A DNA stretch of 64,000 nucleotides from Wylensekiella montiformis (GTDB lineage: Bacteria > Bacillota > Negativicutes > Selenomonadales > Selenomonadaceae), in the NCBI RefSeq assembly GCF_009697385.1, contig NZ_VUNL01000007.1, positions 62,001 through 126,000 of the forward strand, read 5' to 3'. A model generated the notes under the pieces. That model worked only from the letters and a program-made list of their open reading frames with translations, was not told where the DNA came from and made no database searches. Below are positions 27,107 to 35,802 of this stretch, piece after piece. Every line of letters begins with the position of its first letter. The first letter of the stretch is position 1. The position numbers were made by a program, and so were the translations under genes.

Positions 27107-28441
27107 ATGCGGGCGATTGAGGATATACAGCAGGGCATCGCGGTTTATGAAGAACAGATAAAGCAAACGAAGGAATTTAATACGTATGATTTTATCCAAT
27201 ATATGGAACCGTATTTTGTGCGGCATGGGTATCGTACAGCAATGCCAGAATCGCCGCGGAATATCCTGATCATCCATGATGCAGGCGTGGGGGATTTCAT
27301 CAATTTGTCGCCATGTCTGCGGGCTATCCTCCAGCATTATCCATTGGCACATATCGTGCTGGTGCTTTTCCCGCGTGCTTTAGTTTTGGCTGAGGCCTGT
27401 CCGTATGTAGATGAGGTCATACCTAATTTGCGTCAATGCGATTGGAATGATTTCCTATCGCTTTATGAATGGAATCAGGGATTTTGTGCAAAACTTCTGC
27501 CCTATCATTTTGATTTGGCCTTTGTGTTTCCTCATTATGGCAGTGCCGTTCAGCTTGCGTATCTGAGTGGAGCCAAGGTGCGCGTGGCCTATGATATCAG
27601 CCGTGTACAAAAGTCAACATATTGGCATGGTGACATACCGTATGATGTGGTGGTGCCATTTATCAATCGGCCGGTTCCTTATCGCAGTGAAAATGTTCAT
27701 GCCACGGATCGCTATCTGGGGGTACTCGATGCATTTTGGGGGCAGAAGGTAAACGAGCGGGAAACGGAAGCTTGGTGCTTTCCCAAGGATATCGAGCGTT
27801 CCGAGGAAATCCTGGCCGATTGGCTGGCCGCGCAGTATCCGATTTATTCTATTGTCATGGGCGGTGAGGGAGCGTTCAAGCGTTGGCCACCGGAAAAATA
27901 TGCGCAGCTCATCCGGCTGCTGCAGGAAGATTACCCTTCGTTGCACTTTGTGCTGCTCGGAGGTGGTACAATCGACGGGCAGGAGGCACAGCGTTTTCTG
28001 CAGGCTTATGAAGAGCTGCAGGGCAGAGCAGAATCCATCCGGAATTTTGTGGGGAAGCTCAGCTACTGCGAGTCCGCGGCGGTTATGGATAAATGCGAAG
28101 CCTATATCGGCAATGACACCGGCAATATGCATCTGGCGGCTGCCTTGGACAAACCCATTCTTGTTCCGTGCGCTTTTGCGGCCGAGTTTCCGCTGGGACC
28201 TGACGATGTGCCCCGCATCTTTGCGCCACGGCAGGTACCGGCGGTATTCATCCAGCCGGTCAAGGCTTTGCCTGCGTGCAAACCAAAGCGTTCGGAGCAT
28301 GGCTGTTGCCAGTGGGGGGAAGTGCACTGCATCGGGCAGGTTGAAAGCCAGGCCATGCGGAAGGGCTTTGACCTTTTGCGGGAACGTTGTCATAGCGGGC
28401 TGAATGGAACAATATATGTGAATCAGGAGACTTTGTTATGA
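27107..28441 (+). CDS. GT9 family heptosyltransferase-like glycosyltransferase
   Basis: The 444-residue GT9 protein has the N-terminal ILIIHDAGVGDFINLSPCLR and donor-side motifs VMGGEGAFKRWPPEKYAQLI and YIGNDTGNMHLAAALDKPIL. GT9 enzymes add heptose or related sugars from ADP-activated donors. A short N-terminal helical segment precedes the domain, and a Cys-containing tail follows. ATG 27107 is taken as start; an ATG at 27095 is possible. It overlaps the following FkbM gene by ATGA. It is the intact counterpart of the GT9 remnant at 23264. Confidence 0.82.
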   Translation: MRAIEDIQQGIAVYEEQIKQTKEFNTYDFIQYMEPYFVRHGYRTAMPESPRNILIIHDAGVGDFINLSPCLRAILQHYPLAHIVLVLFPRALVLAEACPYVDEVIPNLRQCDWNDFLSLYEWNQGFCAKLLPYHFDLAFVFPHYGSAVQLAYLSGAKVRVAYDISRVQKSTYWHGDIPYDVVVPFINRPVPYRSENVHATDRYLGVLDAFWGQKVNERETEAWCFPKDIERSEEILADWLAAQYPIYSIVMGGEGAFKRWPPEKYAQLIRLLQEDYPSLHFVLLGGGTIDGQEAQRFLQAYEELQGRAESIRNFVGKLSYCESAAVMDKCEAYIGNDTGNMHLAAALDKPILVPCAFAAEFPLGPDDVPRIFAPRQVPAVFIQPVKALPACKPKRSEHGCCQWGEVHCIGQVESQAMRKGFDLLRERCHSGLNGTIYVNQETLL

Positions 28442-29583
28442 TGAAAGCGCGTGTTATTTTATGGGATATGGATGGCAAGGGGAAGAAATGGCTGGAGGAG
28501 AATATCCATGGCGATCGGATAGAGCTGGTACAGATTATTCCATCGTATGAAAAGAATGTTCAATTGGTTAATGATGATATCGATTTGCTGTTAATTGCCA
28601 ATGAGGTAATCGATATAACTATCATACAGATGTTGGAGCGCGTTGGTTTTGGCAGTGACCGGGTGGTATTCCTTTACTCGCTGAACAGCTGGTATGATAA
28701 ATTCGACCAAGCGGCCTTTTTGATGAAGGATCAAGTTGGCGGTATGAGAAGACTGCTCTTTTGGCGTCATGAATGCTGCGCAAAAGATTATTGCAGCTGC
28801 AGGGTGGAAGGTCTTACCTTTATCGCTTCGGTAAAGGACAAAGTTATCATGCCGACGATGATGCGTGATGGGCAGATTTGGTCGGCGGGTGAAATGCGCT
28901 TGTTTTATAAGCTGGCGCATGAATATTATGTGCTTCGCGATGATGAGCCGGGATATTTCCTCGATTTAGGAGCCAATATCGGTACGACGGGGATATATTT
29001 TCGCAAAAAGTTAGATATGAACATGGAGATCATCGCATTTGAACCGAACGATAACAACAACAAGCTGCTGCAGATCAATCTGTTGTTGAATGGTCTGGCG
29101 GGGGAGGCTTATGCTGAGTCTTATGGTTTATCCGATCGGCGGGAAAACAGGCAGCTGTACTATGATGAAAACAATCCGGGAGGAACGAGCCTTGTAAAGA
29201 ACAGCGGCGGCATGACCGCAGAGGTGCCGCTGATTTCCTTGGATGAATACTTCGAGGAAAGCGGCCTCGATGATGCGAGAATCAAGTATATCTGGATTGA
29301 CACGGAAGGTTTTGAACCCTTTGTTGTGGGCGGTGCCATGAATATCCTGAAGAAGCGGGCTATTCCGCTGTATATGGAATTCAATCCCTATTTATGGAAC
29401 AAACAGGGCCATTTGCAGACGATGGCGGACTGTCTGCGCGAGGCAGGATATACCAGGTACATCCTGATTCAAGAGTATATGGAGGGACGAAAGGAAATTT
29501 GGCCTGTTGATTCACTCGTAGCATTTAAGGATGCGGGGCCGAATTTCCAGCGGGATATCTTTCTGATAAAGGGCAATACGTGA
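28438..29583 (+). CDS. FkbM family methyltransferase
   Basis: The 381-residue protein has an FkbM SAM-dependent methyltransferase domain from about residue 175: FLDLGANIGTTGIYFRKK (SAM loop), IIAFEPNDNNNKLLQINL, and YIWIDTEGFEPFVVGGA with MEFNPYLW. FkbM enzymes O-methylate sugars. The N-terminal 100 residues (VILWDMDGKGKKWLEENI) recall, in degenerate form, the Rossmann-like module common after 45388. It is coupled to the GT9 gene by ATGA. It probably methylates a residue of the glycan built here. Confidence 0.83.
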   Translation: MMKARVILWDMDGKGKKWLEENIHGDRIELVQIIPSYEKNVQLVNDDIDLLLIANEVIDITIIQMLERVGFGSDRVVFLYSLNSWYDKFDQAAFLMKDQVGGMRRLLFWRHECCAKDYCSCRVEGLTFIASVKDKVIMPTMMRDGQIWSAGEMRLFYKLAHEYYVLRDDEPGYFLDLGANIGTTGIYFRKKLDMNMEIIAFEPNDNNNKLLQINLLLNGLAGEAYAESYGLSDRRENRQLYYDENNPGGTSLVKNSGGMTAEVPLISLDEYFEESGLDDARIKYIWIDTEGFEPFVVGGAMNILKKRAIPLYMEFNPYLWNKQGHLQTMADCLREAGYTRYILIQEYMEGRKEIWPVDSLVAFKDAGPNFQRDIFLIKGNT

Positions 29584-29609
29584 CCATGGCATAAGGAGTA
29601 TAGAATACG

Positions 29610-30836
29610 ATGATGGATATTTGCTATGCAATCGCTGATGAGAAGGGGACATACAGCAAGTTCCTCGGAACGTCGCTATGGTCGCTTTGCGAGCGGCACG
29701 GGGCAAAAGACCTGCACATCCATTTGCTGCACGATGGGTCATTGCGGGAAAAGGAAAAGCTGCGGTTTCGTCAGGCGGCCATGCATTTTGGCCAGCAGCT
29801 TTCTTTTTACAATGTGGAAGTGCTGGCCGCGGCGGAGCTGGATTATTTGCGGCGGGAATTGCCTCAGGCTGGGGTGTCGCGCTATACTTATGCGGCCTTT
29901 TACCGCCTGCTGGCGGCACGGCTGCTGCCGCGGGAGTTAAAGCGGTTCATTTATTTTGATGCTGATACCGTAATCCATATGGATATCGCCAATCTTTGGC
30001 AGATTAACTTGGAGGGTTATCCGCTGGCTGCTGTCGCTGAGTATGATGAGGTCGGTTATCCTGCGGACAATCTGATGGTGGCGGCTGGCTGGATGGATGG
30101 CAAGGCGTATTTCAATTCCGGCGTATTGCTGGTAGACCGTGAGAAGTTTTTGGCGCAGGGCGATATCCTGTGGGCGGGCATCAAGCGTCTAAAACAGCTC
30201 AAAGGATTTGTGTTTTATGATCAGGATATTCTCAATGCATATTTTGCTAACGGCTATAAACATTTGAATATTGCCTATAATGCGTTTGTGCCAGCTTTGC
30301 AGTATCGTAAAATCCAGCAGTTGGTACCCGCAGTTTATCATTATGATGCGGGAAGTCTCGGTTTGCGGGAAGATGACGTCTATGACCGGTTATTTTATAC
30401 GGTGTTTTCCCAGACGCCATGGTGCGACGAAGACTTCCTTTATCGCTGTTTTGCGCAGATGGAGCGGCAGTACGACATCGATCTGGAGCTGGCGCGGCAG
30501 GTATTCAGCGTTGCCAGTCAAAGGCAGCGGATATTTTGCGCCAATGAAGCCTCACAGAAAGCGATTCAGGAACTTTTCCATTTTTTGGGGAAGGATCGTT
30601 ACCTTACGATGCGCAGTGATATGGATTGGGCGGGACGCCTGTGTCAATATGAGCGCGTAAGTCCTGCGGGACGCAGGCTCTACATCTTGTTTTCGGGACA
30701 GTATGAGAAAATAAAGCAGGAACTTTTAGCGGCAGGTTGGCAGGAGGGACAGGACTTTATGGATGGACGGTTGCTTTTGCCGGCAGAATGTGGCGGCCAT
30801 CTTTTCCGCTCACCGGCACTGATTCGCAATCTATAA
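29610..30836 (+). CDS. GT8 family glycosyltransferase
   Basis: The 408-residue GT8 protein has ICYAIADEKGTYSKFLGTSL at the N-terminus, VSRYTYAAFYRLLAARLLP, and the metal-binding DAD in FIYFDADTVIHMDIANLW near residue 116. YFNSGVLLVD and DQDILNAYF follow. GT8 enzymes are retaining glucosyl- or galactosyltransferases, typically of lipopolysaccharide or glycoproteins. AAGGAG lies 11 bases upstream. A C-terminal extension (about 290-408) has no family I recognise. Confidence 0.87.
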   Translation: MMDICYAIADEKGTYSKFLGTSLWSLCERHGAKDLHIHLLHDGSLREKEKLRFRQAAMHFGQQLSFYNVEVLAAAELDYLRRELPQAGVSRYTYAAFYRLLAARLLPRELKRFIYFDADTVIHMDIANLWQINLEGYPLAAVAEYDEVGYPADNLMVAAGWMDGKAYFNSGVLLVDREKFLAQGDILWAGIKRLKQLKGFVFYDQDILNAYFANGYKHLNIAYNAFVPALQYRKIQQLVPAVYHYDAGSLGLREDDVYDRLFYTVFSQTPWCDEDFLYRCFAQMERQYDIDLELARQVFSVASQRQRIFCANEASQKAIQELFHFLGKDRYLTMRSDMDWAGRLCQYERVSPAGRRLYILFSGQYEKIKQELLAAGWQEGQDFMDGRLLLPAECGGHLFRSPALIRNL

Positions 30837-30864
30837 CGAGGGATAGATAGAGGGAAGGAAGATC

Positions 30865-32448
30865 ATGATGCAGATAGCGGTAATCTCGATGGTACGCAAC
30901 GAAGCGGATATCGTCGAAAGCTTTGTGCGCCATGCCGCAAGTTTTGCGGATAAGCTCTATATCGCAGACCACGCCAGTACCGATGGTACTTATGATATCC
31001 TGCGGCAGTTAGCGGCAGAAGGTTTGCCGCTCAGCGTGCAGCAGTTTGATGGATCGGCGCAGGCACAGGCCGAGGTCATGACAAACTTGATGGAGCAGGC
31101 CTTTGCGTCAGAGTTCGATTTTGTCCTGCCCCTTGATGCCGATGAATTCCTGCTGTCCGATGGAGGACAGGATATGGCATGGTGCCGCGAGGCCCTGTTT
31201 TCGGTCTGCAGGCCGGCGGATATTTACCAGCTGCCATGGGTGACGTATCAGACCGCAGAAGAATATCATGGGCAGCAGTTTATTCTGGCAATGGAAAGCC
31301 AGCGGGAAAGCCGGCCCGAGGAGCTCGGAAAACTTCTATTGGGGCGTGAGGCATGGGAAAAGACGGGCTTCCGGCTGAGTCAGGGGAATCATCATGCTTT
31401 GCTCCCCGCGACAGACGGTTTGCAGCGGCTGAAGCCGCTGCCGCTAAATGGTGTGCATCTGGCCCATTTCCCATGGCGAAGCAGCGATCAGGCCGCGTCG
31501 AAAGCCGCCGTGGGGTGGCTCGCCAATGTGGCCAAATACTCACGGCAGACGAACCTGGCCAATCATTGGCGGAAGGGGTTCTATCGGCTTCTCGCAGGTG
31601 AGAAAATGGTTCGTCCGCCGCTGACGCATGGCCAGCCGGCACGGATTGCGTCGGCGTGCAAGGCACGGGCGCTTTCCTATACGAAGGCACGGAGCGGCGA
31701 AGGGGTATTGCTGCGCAATGTCCTGCTGGCCGCAGAACAGCTGGCCAATGCGTACAGCGAACAACAGGCTGCCAGCGAAACACATAAGGTATCGCTCCTG
31801 CTGCCCTATTTTGGCGATCAGGAGGCCTTTCAAACGTCCTTTGCCAGCGCGGCGGCTGAGGATTATCCACAGGTGAATATCATTGTCTTTCCGTTGGGGG
31901 AGGAAGCCATCCATGACGATTGGCTGCTGGGCTTTTTGCAGGAGCAGTCGGATAAAACCGCGAAAGATATCGTCTACTTGCAGGAGCAGGGGGATATCCT
32001 CTGGCAGGATCTTGCCGAATCAGCTGATGGCGAGTTTATTCAATGGGGATTCCCCGGTGATATTCTGGCTCAGCATAAATTACAGCCCATGGTCACGACG
32101 CTCACGCGTCATGGCAATATCGATTTCGTGCTGACGAACAGTCTGGATTATCCGGCTTTGCATCAGGCGAAGGAGCAGGGAACTTTGGTAGATTTGCAGC
32201 TGCCCGATGGCTTTGCCATCGGCGATGGCAATATCTATCGGCAATACCTGCGGAAGCATCAGACCTTGTTATCCGGCGGCTTGTCAGCGCCCTTGTTCCG
32301 GCGTCAGACGATGCAGCATTGCGGTTTCTGCCGTGAATACCTGCAGGATGGAAAGCCGCAATGGCAGGCAATCTGGCAGGCCGTGCTGCAGGATGCCATC
32401 ATTGGAGCCATGGATACGCCTTTGGTGGAGATGCATAGTCAGCGGTAG
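30865..32448 (+). CDS. GT2 glycosyltransferase with second GT2-like domain
   Basis: The 527-residue protein has a GT2 domain at the N-terminus (AVISMVRNEADIVESFVRH, IADHASTDGT, PLDADEFLL) and a degenerate GT2-like second half (VSLLLPYFGDQEAF, then QEQGDILWQDL). The layout matches residues 408-1001 of the protein at 18079, so the two are paralogues. The GGAAGGAAG region upstream gives the ribosome site. Substrate unknown. Confidence 0.8.
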   Translation: MMQIAVISMVRNEADIVESFVRHAASFADKLYIADHASTDGTYDILRQLAAEGLPLSVQQFDGSAQAQAEVMTNLMEQAFASEFDFVLPLDADEFLLSDGGQDMAWCREALFSVCRPADIYQLPWVTYQTAEEYHGQQFILAMESQRESRPEELGKLLLGREAWEKTGFRLSQGNHHALLPATDGLQRLKPLPLNGVHLAHFPWRSSDQAASKAAVGWLANVAKYSRQTNLANHWRKGFYRLLAGEKMVRPPLTHGQPARIASACKARALSYTKARSGEGVLLRNVLLAAEQLANAYSEQQAASETHKVSLLLPYFGDQEAFQTSFASAAAEDYPQVNIIVFPLGEEAIHDDWLLGFLQEQSDKTAKDIVYLQEQGDILWQDLAESADGEFIQWGFPGDILAQHKLQPMVTTLTRHGNIDFVLTNSLDYPALHQAKEQGTLVDLQLPDGFAIGDGNIYRQYLRKHQTLLSGGLSAPLFRRQTMQHCGFCREYLQDGKPQWQAIWQAVLQDAIIGAMDTPLVEMHSQR

Positions 32449-32463
32449 AGAGGAGTTTGCAGG

Positions 32464-33033
32464 ATGCACTTATGGCCGGTGTTGTATTTCTATTCAGGGG
32501 TGAAGGATTTTACGGCGGAAGACAACGGGATTTTTGTCCGTTATGATGAACTAGCGAGGATGGTCAAGGGCGAAACGGGCATTGCGGGACTAAAACTCGA
32601 TTTCAATGCAGGTTTGCGGCTGGCTGTTCCCGCTGGCAATTGGCAGGTAAGGATTACCGACGCTGACAGCGGGCAGGTGTTTTTCGATGGCCAAGCATCG
32701 GAAATGGATCGCGTCAATATGCTGGCCTATGCAGACTTTTTTATTGGCCTATCAAGTGGCCTGTCGTGGCTGGCCCATGCAGCTGGGTGCCCAGTGGTGT
32801 TGATTGGCGGCATAACGCTTCCTCATTCGGAGTTCGATACGCCCTACCGTGTGCAAAATAGGCAGGTTTGCCATGGCTGTTATAACGATTTGCGCGTGGA
32901 CTGGCGGGAGGATAAATGTCCCTACCATAAGGGAACCGCGCGGGAATACGAATGCTCGAAGAAAATCACGCCCCAGATGGTTATCGGGACAATCGAGCGA
33001 TTCTGTAAGGATATGCGGGGAAAGCAGGAGTGA
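32464..33033 (+). pseudogene. TibC-like heptosyltransferase, copy 3, with large in-frame internal deletion
   Basis: The open frame gives 189 residues against 410-415 for the two intact copies. The N-terminal beta-rich part is present (GLKLDFNAGLRLAVPAGNW, GQVFFDGQ). The sequence then jumps directly to MLAYADFFIGLSSGLSWL and the four-cysteine finger (CHGCYNDLRV, CPYH, YECSKKI). About 220 residues, including most of the GT-B body and the N-terminal sugar-nucleotide cleft, are missing without loss of frame. A stable small protein cannot be excluded, but heptosyl transfer should be lost. Confidence 0.78.
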
Positions 33034-33036
33034 GTT

Positions 33037-34155
33037 ATGGCTGGGAAAAGACGAGGGATTTACAGTATTGCCCCCAATAATGGCTGGAACGATCAGCAGC
33101 TGACGAAGAACTGCGGGATTGTGCCATATCTATTTCACAAGAGATATGGCTATCGGGCGGTGATGGTTGGTACACGTATGCAGGCGGAGTATCCGTCTTT
33201 GGAACGCTATGTAAAAGGCGTTGAGATGGATTTTCTGCCGGATGCAGAATGGGAGACGGAATGCCGGTATCTGCAGGAACATTATCAGGATATGGATGTA
33301 TTGGTCCTGCATGGCTTGTTCCCGTTCTATTTCCCCATTGTTCATCGCTATCGCCAACTGCGGCCTGATGGTAAAGTTTATCTGGAACTCGACCCTAATT
33401 CCTATTATGAGGATACCTTGGAGTGGACACATCCAGCCTTTTTGCGGTTCTTGCAGGAATGCGATGTGATAGGGGCCAGCTGTCATCGTATGCAGAAATG
33501 CCTGGGACAAAAATGGCCCTGTGTGGTGGAATATCTGCCCAATGGTTTTTACAACTTTGATCAACTGGATATGGCCGTAGATTTTGGGAGAAAAGAAAAG
33601 GTTATTCTGACTGTGGGCCGGATAGGTTCTGCTCAGAAGCGCAACGAAGAACTGCTGGAAGCCTTTGCTAAGATTTATGTTAGTTTGCCAGATTGGACGG
33701 TGCGCTTGATAGGAAAAATCGAACCTGATTTTATGCAGTGGTTTAAGGATTTTTGCCTGCGTTATCCGCGGATTGGCCGACAGATTGAGATGACAGGCCC
33801 GATTTTCGAGAAAAAACAGTTGCTGGCGGAATATAAACGGGCGAAAATCTTTGCACTGACCTCGGTATTTGAAGGCGGGACGCCGAATGTTGTGGCTGAA
33901 GCACTATATAGTGGCTGTTATATGATTACCTCGGACATCGATGCAGCGGATGATGTTATCGATGAAGGACGCTGTGGAAGTAAGTATGAACGTGGCAATA
34001 TTGATGTACTGGCAGATATCCTATATCAAGTATGCTGTGATGAGAACTGTATGTTGCAGGGCGGTAAGCGTGCCTTGACTTATGGCAAGGAAGAATATGA
34101 TTTCGAGAAAATCATTCAACGCCTATACTGGCTGCTTTTCAAAGAGGTGGAATGA
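33037..34155 (+). CDS. GT4 family glycosyltransferase
   Basis: The 372-residue protein has a GT4 C-terminal domain with VILTVGRIGSAQKRNEELLE, WTVRLIGKI, and the donor block FALTSVFEGGTPNVVAEALY with the expected E-x7-E pattern. The N-terminal half has VPYLFHKRYGYRAVMVG and YLELDPNSYYED. It starts 3 bases after the truncated heptosyltransferase with GGAG upstream. The end overlaps the next start by ATGA. It is more AT-rich than the GT41 genes. Confidence 0.85.
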   Translation: MAGKRRGIYSIAPNNGWNDQQLTKNCGIVPYLFHKRYGYRAVMVGTRMQAEYPSLERYVKGVEMDFLPDAEWETECRYLQEHYQDMDVLVLHGLFPFYFPIVHRYRQLRPDGKVYLELDPNSYYEDTLEWTHPAFLRFLQECDVIGASCHRMQKCLGQKWPCVVEYLPNGFYNFDQLDMAVDFGRKEKVILTVGRIGSAQKRNEELLEAFAKIYVSLPDWTVRLIGKIEPDFMQWFKDFCLRYPRIGRQIEMTGPIFEKKQLLAEYKRAKIFALTSVFEGGTPNVVAEALYSGCYMITSDIDAADDVIDEGRCGSKYERGNIDVLADILYQVCCDENCMLQGGKRALTYGKEEYDFEKIIQRLYWLLFKEVE

Positions 34156-35129
34156 TGGCTGAGCAAGCACGAGAATACTTTCGCTATTATGGTGAAACAA
34201 CTGATGGCAGCAGAAAGCTGTTATTGGACACTTTAGATTTTTATAGCAACCACAGCGCCTTGCCGATGCATATCGTGGAGGAAAATGGCGAAGCAGTTGA
34301 TTTCGTATTGGATCGGGAAATAAAAAAGCTGCTGCATTCATTGGAAACAGCTGTCAGCGACATTTCCCTGCGTCAAGGGTACCAAATGGTAAATCTGATG
34401 CTGGCAGCTTTTTGTTTACGGAAATACAAGCCGCTGAAACTGTTGCATCTGGGAGGCAGGGCAGGTGCAGGGCTGACCAGCTTTTGCCAGCTGCTGCCAA
34501 AATTCCACCCGGATAATCGGATGTATTGGCTGACCCCAACGGTTAGGGAACAACGGACGGATCGTATCTGCATGATGATGCCGTTTGAAGAACTGCTTCT
34601 GCCACAGGACGCTTTCGATATTATCGTGCTCGATGATACGGATGAATGTTTACTGCCCTCTATGAAGGAGCAGCTATGGCTGTCCCTGCGGCCTGAGGGG
34701 CAGCTAATCCTCCTGTCTAGGCGCAGGGAAATGCAGCAGGTATTTAGCGGCAAAGGAGCAGAAACGTATTTAGCCGGTGAAGGCTGGACGGTAAGTCAAA
34801 GCACCATAAGTGCAGCCGAACATGAGGCTATGGCGGCTGATACCTGGGATGGTGCTGTGAAGACTATCCAGCAGGAAGCCATAGAGCGCATACAGCTTGT
34901 GCAAAGGGAAGTGACCGTAGAAGGAGCAGATATCGATGCCCTCTTGCAGCTGGCAGATGAGGCAGAGCAGTTTGTCCTGCTGATTTATGCCTCCTTGCCG
35001 AGTCTGGAGGTCAAATACCTGGCCAATGAATGGAAACGGGCTTTGCTCGACTATCGGTTAGGCTGGGGCAAGCTGGATAAAATACAGCAAAGAGGCAATG
35101 CGTTGCTGATAGAATTGCAAATCGCATAA
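34152..35129 (+). CDS. Methyltransferase-fold protein, possibly inactive
   Basis: The 325-residue protein contains a class I methyltransferase-like core near residues 90-200: LLHLGGRAGAGLTSFCQLL at the SAM loop, DIIVLDDTDECLLPSMKEQ, then LSLRPEGQLILLSRR. The acidic residue that usually ends strand 2 is not evident. A helical C-terminus follows. Two ATGs (34152, 34155) are possible, with GAGGTGG just upstream; the second has better spacing. No specific function is recognised. Confidence 0.6.
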   Translation: MMAEQAREYFRYYGETTDGSRKLLLDTLDFYSNHSALPMHIVEENGEAVDFVLDREIKKLLHSLETAVSDISLRQGYQMVNLMLAAFCLRKYKPLKLLHLGGRAGAGLTSFCQLLPKFHPDNRMYWLTPTVREQRTDRICMMMPFEELLLPQDAFDIIVLDDTDECLLPSMKEQLWLSLRPEGQLILLSRRREMQQVFSGKGAETYLAGEGWTVSQSTISAAEHEAMAADTWDGAVKTIQQEAIERIQLVQREVTVEGADIDALLQLADEAEQFVLLIYASLPSLEVKYLANEWKRALLDYRLGWGKLDKIQQRGNALLIELQIA

Positions 35130-35158
35130 AGGTTGAGATTGCTTGAAGTAGGATAAAC

Positions 35159-35722
35159 ATGAAGGATTTCCTAACTATGGTCAAGATTTCCTCGCTCGGG
35201 GCAAAAGTATATGCCTTTGAGATGGATAAGAAAAATTATGAGGTTTGTAAGTCCAAAGCTGAGCAATACGGTTTCGTGGCCGAAAACATGGGGCTTTCTA
35301 ATGTGGAAGCCGATGCGCATTATAACAGCGGCGGCACGGGAAGCTGTAAACTGGATCATGGTTCCGAGGTAGCGCACTTCATTTCGATTGATGCATATGT
35401 CGAACGGGCAAACCTTCCGCGTGTGGATTATATCAAGCTCGACGTCGAAGGGGCCGAACGAGATGTCCTAGAGGGCGCGGCGGCCTCCATCCTGAAATGG
35501 AAGCCAAAGATGGCTATCAGTGCCTATCACCGTCCCTATGATTTATGGGATTTGCGCGAATACGTCTCCGCACTTTGCCCAAGCTACCGCTTTGAATTCC
35601 GTCACTATCCCATCGACGTCACGGACTATTGGCTCTCAGAGCAGGACAAAGCCCTGCTCAATGAATATGGGCTGGGGTATAAAATCCCCACGTCCTGTGA
35701 GACGGTGCTGTATTGCTATTGA
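35159..35722 (+). pseudogene. FkbM methyltransferase lacking its N-terminal SAM loop
   Basis: The frame gives 187 residues that begin inside an FkbM domain: DFLTMVKISSLGAKVYAFEM corresponds to the region just after the GxNxG SAM loop. The rest is well preserved (YNSGGTGSCKL, IDAYVERANLPRVDYIKLDV, EGAERDVLEGA, and the C-terminal FRHYPIDVTDYWLSEQ). An in-frame stop lies 15 bases upstream and no SAM-loop sequence precedes it. It is therefore a 5'-truncated gene and is unlikely to bind SAM. It is not a close copy of the gene at 28438. Confidence 0.65.
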
Positions 35723-35742
35723 GGAGAAATAAAAGGGAATAG

Positions 35743-35771
35743 TTGAGCAATTGTCGAATGTTATTTATATA
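35743..35771 (+). promoter_or_regulatory. Probable sigma-70 promoter before the TagF-like gene
   Basis: TTGAGC (35743-35748), a 17-base spacer and TATATA (35766-35771) lie in an 80-base AT-rich gap, about 30 bases before the next start. This is the first clear gap after a long run of overlapping genes, so a new transcript may begin here. Confidence 0.5.
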
Positions 35772-35802
35772 GATAAACATAGTATATACGAGGTGAAGAA
35801 GG

